33,561 bases of DNA from the IMG/VR virus record IMGVR_UViG_3300009155_003165, positions 1 to 33,561 of that record; one strand, written 5' to 3'. Shown here piece after piece: positions 28,773-33,561 of this stretch (positions are counted from its first letter, which is position 1; each line of letters begins with the position of its first letter). A program made the translations under genes and the position numbers. The notes under the pieces were generated by a model that saw only the letters and a list, made by a program, of their open reading frames with translations, did no database searches and was not told the origin of the DNA. This DNA comes from a virus.

Positions 28773-29947
28773 TCGCTTACGCGCTCCCATCGCCGATAGG
28801 TGCGCCGGTTCTCGTCCTTGGGGGTGCGTAGGACAAACCCCAGCTTCCGCAGGCACTTCGCCACCCTGAGTTCTGCCCGTCGGTCCTTACGCTCGTGCGG
28901 AATGCCAAGCTCTTGCAGCACGGCAGAGGTGGTGCAGGTCTGGAAACCAGCCAGCTTGTCGGCAAGGATTTCCTCCCAGATGTCGTATTCCTCGCGCTCG
29001 GCCACCTGCGTGATGGCAAGCTTCTCTTCCTCGTCTGTCAGCCACCATTGCTCGCCAGCGTCAAACTCTTGCCGCGCCTCTGCCCAGATCTGGTCACGCC
29101 GCGTCTGGATCAGGTCAATGTTCGCAGCTGTGACAGCGACGGGCCAATAGCGCCGGTTGCCGGTCGCATCGGTCAGATAACCGCTCTCGCCGGGATTGAT
29201 CGTGCCGAAGAAAATGCACTGGCGTGGGTGCGTGCTGGCCATCTTGGCATAGGGCAGCACCACGGTATCGGCGCGCATCGAGAGCATGCCCTTGACCGTG
29301 TTCTGGTCCTTGCGCTGGATGGCGATGAACTCGGCAAGCTCGACACACCACGCGCCCATCATGGACATGACCATCTTGTTGTGCTGGTCGAACAGGTTGA
29401 CCGATTCCGCTGTGACCTCGGGGCCAAAGAGTGTGGCAATCGCGGTTGACTTGCGGATGCCCTGCGGCCCTTCAAGGACCAGCACAGTATCGACCTTGCA
29501 CCCAGGCTGAAACGCACGCGCAACAGCGGCAATAAGCGTCTTGCGGCCCACAGCGCGGACAAAGGCAGTGTCAGGCGCGCCAAGGCAAGCTTGTAGCCAA
29601 TGGTCGAGCCGCTTGGTGCCGTCCCATGTCAAACTGGTGAGGTAATCCCGCACCGGGTGAAAAGCGTTCTGCCGCGCGTGACGAATGACGGCGGGGTAAA
29701 CATCGGAGGTGGTAGGCTCAAAGCCGTTGCGCTCAAGGTGCAAACGAACATCAATCAGGTCCGCGTCGGTCAACGGCTTGCCGAACCACTCGGGACGCTG
29801 CGCCAGCTCGTTCCAGCGCAGGTTGGGGCCAAGCTCGCGGACGTTCTCGAGGAACATCATGAGATTGGTCATGGTCTTCTTATAGCCCTGCTTGGACGAT
29901 TGCAGGCGCCCTCGCCATGCTTGCAGGTCAACAACTTCGGACATCAT
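28769..29947 (-). CDS. VapE-family P-loop ATPase (virulence-associated E), replication helicase
   Basis: 392 aa. About 95 N-terminal residues are followed by RDYLTSLTWDGTKRLDHWL, the typical VapE domain start, then Walker A GPQGIRKST (160-168; the usual Gly before Lys is Arg) and the later CVELAEF as the Walker B-like strand. GNRRYWPVAV matches the conserved end of the ATPase core. VapE proteins act with or in place of a phage replicative helicase/primase. Directly upstream of the repeat arrays. ATG 29947 overlaps the preceding stop. Confidence 0.88.
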   Translation of the reverse strand: MMSEVVDLQAWRGRLQSSKQGYKKTMTNLMMFLENVRELGPNLRWNELAQRPEWFGKPLTDADLIDVRLHLERNGFEPTTSDVYPAVIRHARQNAFHPVRDYLTSLTWDGTKRLDHWLQACLGAPDTAFVRAVGRKTLIAAVARAFQPGCKVDTVLVLEGPQGIRKSTAIATLFGPEVTAESVNLFDQHNKMVMSMMGAWCVELAEFIAIQRKDQNTVKGMLSMRADTVVLPYAKMASTHPRQCIFFGTINPGESGYLTDATGNRRYWPVAVTAANIDLIQTRRDQIWAEARQEFDAGEQWWLTDEEEKLAITQVAEREEYDIWEEILADKLAGFQTCTTSAVLQELGIPHERKDRRAELRVAKCLRKLGFVLRTPKDENRRTYRRWERVSE

Positions 29948-30699
29948 GCCGCCCTCGCAATATCGGTGCCATGAGCGGCGTTTGTGCCTGTGCAGAATGG
30001 CAAGCGGGCGGATTTGAGGATGGCGCGATTGAGAGCCTTGGGATCGATGCCAACAGTCGTGAACCTCTCCGGCAGCGTCGGCGTCGGCCAGTGAATCGCA
30101 TCAATGTCGCCGATCGCAAGGCCCCCCGGCAGCTGGTCGATTTCGCGCGGGCGGGCGGACCAAGTCGATGTCATGGCTTGCTGATAGGCGGACGCGAACC
30201 ACGCGCGCTTGCGAGCCCATGCGGTGAAGAACGCGCGGGGTTCGCCATAGACGGTGGCATCCTCGGAAGTGACGGCACCGAACAGTTGCGGGCGGTCGTC
30301 TGTGAGGTTCGTCACTTTTCCGGTCACGGGTTCCCATGCAAGAACGGTTTCGATGCCCAGCCAATCCATATCGATCTTGCCCAACTCATGCGGGCACGGC
30401 CACGCGGCAAGGATCAGGTGCCGCTCGCCGCGCTTGATGTAGCGAAACGGGCGCAGCGCATAGCCTGCCACGCTTTCCATTCGATCAATGCGCAGCGCGC
30501 GCGCAATCGCCGGGTGATCGTAGGTCAAGTGCCACCAGGTCTTTGCCGGGCAATCCTTCGACAGCGCATAATCATAGGCTGCGGCGTAATTCGCGCACTC
30601 GACCCCGACCGTTTGAATAGGATCATCGCCCGCCATGTTGGCCAGCGCCATCGCGTATCGGATTTGATGCACGGTGTCGAAGTCCCAAGGGCTATTCAT
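29944..30699 (-). CDS. 251-aa protein of unknown function in the replication operon
   Basis: ATG at 30699 (MNSPWDFDTVHQIRYAMALA). Contains AAYDYALSKDCPAKTWWHL, then IKRGERHLILAAWPCPHELG and DWLGIETVLAWEP; the C-terminus includes PTPTLPERFTTVGIDPKALN. No confident family. It lies between the VRR-NUC and VapE genes, overlapping both by 4-8 bases, so it probably takes part in replication; a cryptic primase-like function is one possibility since no primase is otherwise recognised in the window. Confidence 0.7.
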   Translation of the reverse strand: MNSPWDFDTVHQIRYAMALANMAGDDPIQTVGVECANYAAAYDYALSKDCPAKTWWHLTYDHPAIARALRIDRMESVAGYALRPFRYIKRGERHLILAAWPCPHELGKIDMDWLGIETVLAWEPVTGKVTNLTDDRPQLFGAVTSEDATVYGEPRAFFTAWARKRAWFASAYQQAMTSTWSARPREIDQLPGGLAIGDIDAIHWPTPTLPERFTTVGIDPKALNRAILKSARLPFCTGTNAAHGTDIARAA

Positions 30700-31009
30700 C
30701 GATCAGGCCCTCCTTCAGAAGGCGAGCCGTCACATCCTCCACAGAGCGGGCAAAAATGTAGATGCCATCTGCCTGCGCCAGCGCGGCGGCGAATTTCTTC
30801 TGCGGCGGCTTTTGCCAATCGCGGCCCACCTTGCACTCGACCCCGATCATCCGGCCCTTGATGCAGGCGAGGATGTCAGGGGAGCCGACGAGGCCATAGC
30901 GCACCAGGCGCCCGGTGCTGTCTTTCAACGCGCCGGTGTTATTGGCCCAGGCGAGGCCGTGGGGGGCAAGGGAGAGCAGCACGGAGGCCACGAGGTCGCG
31001 GTGGGTCAT
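30692..31009 (-). CDS. VRR-NUC domain nuclease
   Basis: 105 aa from ATG 31009, overlapping the helicase stop (ATGA). PDDEXK residues: D45 in GSPDILACI and E58/K60 in IGVECKVG, preceded by NNTGALKDSTGRL and YGLVG as in VRR-NUC domains. This minimal nuclease type often accompanies a phage SF2 helicase and acts on branched or structured DNA. The in-frame extension to 31288 is a shadow inside the helicase gene. Confidence 0.88.
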   Translation of the reverse strand: MTHRDLVASVLLSLAPHGLAWANNTGALKDSTGRLVRYGLVGSPDILACIKGRMIGVECKVGRDWQKPPQKKFAAALAQADGIYIFARSVEDVTARLLKEGLIDE

Positions 31010-32394
31010 GCGGCGCGCTCCTTCGCCTGCCGCTCGTTCCAGACATGCGTTGCCCAGCCCCGCTTGTACCCGCGCAGCCGTGCCAATGTCCGCAGGCCCT
31101 CCAGCGTCTGAATATCGCGCGGCGAAGTGTGAACCGTGATCGCCTTCACCTCTGCCCGCGCGGTGGCCCGGGTCACCTCCGCCAGCGACCCTTCGACCAC
31201 CACCAGCTCGCGCGCCTGCACAGGCGGCACATGCCCGCAATTCGGGCAGCACCGGGCAGGCGGGTAGACGTAGAAGCATTCCTTGCACTGGCGCACCTTG
31301 ACCTCGGAGGCCTCACCCTTCGCGCGCCGCTCCCGGTCCTCCAACGACCATTCGCGATCGTCATCGGGCAGGCCGTGCCGCAGGCTGTTGCCAGCGTGAT
31401 CCAGGATGATCGCTTCGGCCTTGCCCGGCAGCGGACGCAGTGCGCGCCCGACCTGTTGCAGGTGCAGCGACAAGCTCTTGGTCGGCCGCAGCAGAATCGC
31501 CGCCTCGATCGCCGGCACGTCAAAGCCCTCGCCGAACAGGTCCGCATTCGACAGCACCAGCGTCTGCCCAGCCTTGAACCGCTCGACCGCCGCGTCACGC
31601 GCTTCGGGAGACATCGTGCCGTCCACATGTTCGGCGGGAATGCCAGCGGCAAGAAACTGCGCCGCAATGCGCTTGGAATTATCCACGCCCGCCGCAAAAG
31701 CCACCGCGCGCTTGCCGGGGCAGAGGCGGTTGTAATGCGCAATCGCGTCACCGACGATCTGCGGCTTGTCCATCGCAGCGGACAGGGCATCGCGCTTGAA
31801 GTCGCCCGCAGCCGTGCCGACGCCGGTCAGATCGGGCATCGCAGGCGCAAACAGGCGATAGGGCGAGAGCGAGCCCGCTGCGATCAGTTCGGCCACGGTC
31901 GGCCCCGTCACCATGTGTTCAAACCAGTTGCCCAGCCCCTGCCCATCAAGGCGCCACGGTGTCGCGGTCAGGCCAAGGACTTTGGCGCGAGGAAATGCGT
32001 GAAAAATCGCGGACCACGACGTGGCGCCGATGTGGTGACATTCATCGAATACGATCAGCGCAGGCTCGGGAAGCTGGTGCATCCGGTTGGCCACGGTCTG
32101 AATTGACCCGACCTGCACCAGCGCTTGGGGATCGGTCGCATGGCCTCCCTTCACCACGCCGTGCGGGATGCCCATCGCGTAGAATGTGGCGGAGGCTTGG
32201 GCGACAAGCTCCCGGCGATGACAGAGCCACCAGACGACATTGCGCTTCTGCGCCGCGCCATGGACGATGGTCGAGGCGGTTACTGTCTTTCCGCCGCCGG
32301 TCGGCAGGCAGAACAGCACCGCGCGCTTGCCCTGGCGGTAGGCTTCGCGGCCGCCGTCGATCAGGGATTTTTGGTAGGGGCGGAGGGTGATCAC
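31006..32394 (-). CDS. SF2 DEAD/DEAH-type helicase
   Basis: 462 aa, GTG start at 32394. Q-like start RPYQKSLIDGG, Walker A PTGGGKT (31-37), motif II DECH (117-120), motif III TATP (143-146), motif V around LFGEGFDVPAIEAAI and motif VI QQVGRALRP. Residues ~370-386 carry a zinc finger (C370, C373, C382/383, C386). It is the phage-type SF2 helicase usually coupled with VRR-NUC. It would unwind or remodel DNA in replication or recombination. Confidence 0.92.
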   Translation of the reverse strand: MITLRPYQKSLIDGGREAYRQGKRAVLFCLPTGGGKTVTASTIVHGAAQKRNVVWWLCHRRELVAQASATFYAMGIPHGVVKGGHATDPQALVQVGSIQTVANRMHQLPEPALIVFDECHHIGATSWSAIFHAFPRAKVLGLTATPWRLDGQGLGNWFEHMVTGPTVAELIAAGSLSPYRLFAPAMPDLTGVGTAAGDFKRDALSAAMDKPQIVGDAIAHYNRLCPGKRAVAFAAGVDNSKRIAAQFLAAGIPAEHVDGTMSPEARDAAVERFKAGQTLVLSNADLFGEGFDVPAIEAAILLRPTKSLSLHLQQVGRALRPLPGKAEAIILDHAGNSLRHGLPDDDREWSLEDRERRAKGEASEVKVRQCKECFYVYPPARCCPNCGHVPPVQARELVVVEGSLAEVTRATARAEVKAITVHTSPRDIQTLEGLRTLARLRGYKRGWATHVWNERQAKERAA

Positions 32395-32522
32395 TTGACC
32401 ATCTCCCGCAAAGCATCAAGATGCGCCCGGCTTTCCGGCCTGACAACGCAGCCGGTCAGGTCGAGCAGCGCGTCAAGCATCTTGACCGCCCAACGGATCG
32501 CAGCGCGTTGTGCAGCAGTCAC
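32391..32522 (-). CDS. 43-aa hypothetical protein between DnaA-like and helicase genes
   Basis: GTG at 32522 overlaps the upstream stop; TGA at 32391-32393 overlaps the helicase GTG (GTGA). Helical throughout: AAIRWAVKMLDALLDLTGCV followed by ESRAHLDALREMVK. No family recognised. Supported by the two 3-4 base overlaps. Confidence 0.55.
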   Translation of the reverse strand: MTAAQRAAIRWAVKMLDALLDLTGCVVRPESRAHLDALREMVK

Positions 32523-32962
32523 GCCATCACCCCCGCCCGCACCTGCGCCGCAAGCTGCTCATAAGCCGTGATCGAAAGCCGGTGGCGCTTCATTATGCGG
32601 ATCGGAGGCTGGTTGCGCCGGATGTCCTTGATCACCGCTGCGTTGCGGTCACGCACCCACTGTTCACGGGCATGGCGCACCGAAAGCACCAGCGGTTCGG
32701 CTGGATTGAACAGCGCCTTGATCTCGGCGAGCTTGGGATACTTCTCGGCGTACGAGCAAAACTGCGCGACCAGATACATCGCGCTTGTGTGGTGCCGCCC
32801 GCCCAGCCTCCGACCGATGTCAGGTAGCGACAACCCATGCTCGCGCAGCACCGTCGCCACCAGTACACGCGGCCCGACGTACTTCTCACTCCTTCCTGGC
32901 CCTTCGATGCAACCCTCGGGCAGGTTGAGCATGTGCTCGACGGTGCGGATCATCTCTTTCAT
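32519..32962 (-). CDS. DnaA domain IV-like DNA-binding protein (stand-alone)
   Basis: 147 aa from ATG 32962, overlapping the upstream stop; the frame upstream to 33286 is a shadow. Residues ~30-70 (PRVLVATVLREHGLSLPDIG followed by RRLGGRHHTSAMYLVAQF) match the DnaA C-terminal helix-turn-helix with its GGRxHT signature. No AAA+ domain precedes it. The C-terminal half has a basic helical region (HAREQWVRDRNAAVIKDIRR). It probably binds DnaA-box-like or origin sequences; it may start phage replication or compete with host DnaA. Confidence 0.82.
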   Translation of the reverse strand: MKEMIRTVEHMLNLPEGCIEGPGRSEKYVGPRVLVATVLREHGLSLPDIGRRLGGRHHTSAMYLVAQFCSYAEKYPKLAEIKALFNPAEPLVLSVRHAREQWVRDRNAAVIKDIRRNQPPIRIMKRHRLSITAYEQLAAQVRAGVMA

Positions 32963-33135
32963 ACCGCCTGCGCTCCCAGCCCGGCCTTGATCGCAGTCCA
33001 ATGCTTGAACGCCGTGGTTTCGCTGATACCCATGGCGCGCCCGGCTTCGGCGATGCCCTTGCCGTCCGCCACCAGTTCGGCGAGCGTGTCGCGGTTGCGC
33101 TGTCCTTGCGCGCTGCTTGCTGCGGTCGCGGCCAT
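32959..33135 (-). CDS. 58-aa helix-turn-helix protein
   Basis: ATG at 33135, TGA at 32959-32961, overlapping the DnaA-like gene by 4 bases. The HTH reads RDTLAELVADGKGIAEAGRA with MGISETTAFKHWTAIKAG, a turn and recognition helix. Too small to do more than bind DNA; likely a transcription regulator of early genes or a DNA-binding accessory in replication. Confidence 0.7.
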   Translation of the reverse strand: MAATAASSAQGQRNRDTLAELVADGKGIAEAGRAMGISETTAFKHWTAIKAGLGAQAV

Positions 33136-33365
33136 TACGCTGCCTTCCGGTCAGCCACACGAAGCCGCAGTAGTTGCCGCTCCATGGCCCGTGCCGCCGA
33201 GCGTGAAAGCCGCAAGCCAAAGACTTCAACAGTAGAGGCGAACGGATCAGCAAACAGCGCGCGCGTAATCGCAGCGAGCAGCGCATGATCAGACGCGCTC
33301 ATAGTTGCCGCATGGTTACCGAACGTGCTTAACGTTCCAATCCGGGGCGATGCTGACATGGACAC
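33135..33365 (-). CDS. 76-aa hypothetical protein
   Basis: A GTG at 33365 has GGAGG 5 bases before it; ATG at 33359 or 33302 are alternatives. Its stop (33135-33137) shares one base with the next ATG. Helical C-terminal half (ITRALFADPF, then RLSRSAARAMERQLLRLRVA). No family recognised. At or near the start of the - strand operon seen here. Confidence 0.6.
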   Translation of the reverse strand: MSMSASPRIGTLSTFGNHAATMSASDHALLAAITRALFADPFASTVEVFGLRLSRSAARAMERQLLRLRVADRKAA

Positions 33366-33390
33366 TGCGGCCTCCGTCTAAAGCTGGTAT

Positions 33391-33501
33391 TCAGCGGCTA
33401 TGGCTGGAATCGGGAAAAGTGGGCGCTGCCGGGGATTGGGGGACGACAGCGCCCATAGGTGCCGCGCGCTCCGGGAGAGGATGCACGCGCGCGGGTGTCA
33501 T
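33391..33501 (-). CDS. Possible 36-aa Pro-rich peptide
   Basis: ATG at 33501 overlaps the stop of the partial gene upstream (ATGA); ends at 33391. Begins MTPARVHPLPERAAPMGAV, Pro- and Ala-rich without domain. Supported only by the overlap and by filling a 130-bp gap. Confidence 0.3.
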   Translation of the reverse strand: MTPARVHPLPERAAPMGAVVPQSPAAPTFPDSSHSR

Positions 33502-33561
33502 TTCGCCGGCCGATCGTTGAAGGCGCAGAACTCGCCCCATGCGATGCCTGCGATGATGGCG
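33498..33561 (-). CDS. Partial gene at right edge (3' end of an unknown protein)
   Basis: Open from the window edge to TGA at 33498-33500. The last residues read AIIAGIAWGEFCAFNDRPAK. The hydrophobic start followed by a polar tail could be the end of a small protein. Start lies outside the window. Confidence 0.4.
   Translation of the reverse strand, partial: AIIAGIAWGEFCAFNDRPAK

Noticed and set aside
31045-32106. 353-aa + strand ORF opposite the SF2 helicase
   Set aside because: The - strand frame carries all helicase motifs; this is a shadow.

Overview
The window is most of a temperate podovirus-type phage or prophage with a P22-like virion module. It is GC-rich, very compact, and probably from an alphaproteobacterium; a sphingomonad host is my best guess from the style of the integrase, its small partner protein and the accessory genes, not a proven assignment. 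No tRNA, rRNA, CRISPR array or insertion sequence was seen. Both ends of the window cut through genes, and no repressor/cro-type switch is visible, so the immunity region probably lies just outside, between the two divergent transcription units.

Left arm (1-6788, + strand): the 3' part of a gene with a tetrapeptide repeat (Gln-Val-x-x) leading into a DUF6745-like domain, its small partner gene, a 58-aa protein, a tyrosine integrase, a 45-aa protein, and a GIY-YIG-type nuclease whose first ~56 residues are a paralogue of the integrase N-terminus. A dense run of tiny overlapping accessory genes follows: zinc-ribbon mini-proteins, an HNH nuclease, a 35-aa membrane peptide and a DUF551-like protein. 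Four junctions in this run share almost the same ribosome-binding-site/start sequence.

Right arm (6785-33561, all - strand, so transcribed from high to low coordinates). Replication/early genes come first (33.5-28.2 kb): small HTH proteins, a DnaA-domain-IV-only protein, an SF2 helicase, a VRR-NUC nuclease, an unknown protein, a VapE-family ATPase, a repeat-rich segment that looks like a replication origin, and a small HTH protein. Packaging and head genes follow (28.2-20.7 kb): small and large terminase, two unknowns, a GNAT acetyltransferase, portal, scaffold and P22-type coat. Then come tail/neck and ejection genes (20.7-12.6 kb): gp4-like and gp10-like proteins, a cupin, a gp7-like ejection protein, an ejection protein with an internal M23 peptidase domain and a second large ejection protein. 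Last are a tailspike and the lysis cassette (9.8-8.2 kb): coiled-coil/TM protein, GH108 endolysin, a 30-aa TM peptide, a holin and nested Rz/Rz1. A metallophosphoesterase and a 66-aa protein end the operon, meeting the + strand genes at a shared CTAG.

Most - strand genes overlap by 4 bp (ATGA or GTGA), implying translational coupling. Several genes too short for ordinary ORF calling (30-58 aa) were recovered from these overlaps. The most interesting leads are the repeat/DUF6745-like gene pair at the left edge, the GIY-YIG protein that appears to have borrowed the integrase DNA-binding domain, the origin-like repeat arrays at 28558-28749, and the M23 domain lacking one catalytic histidine.
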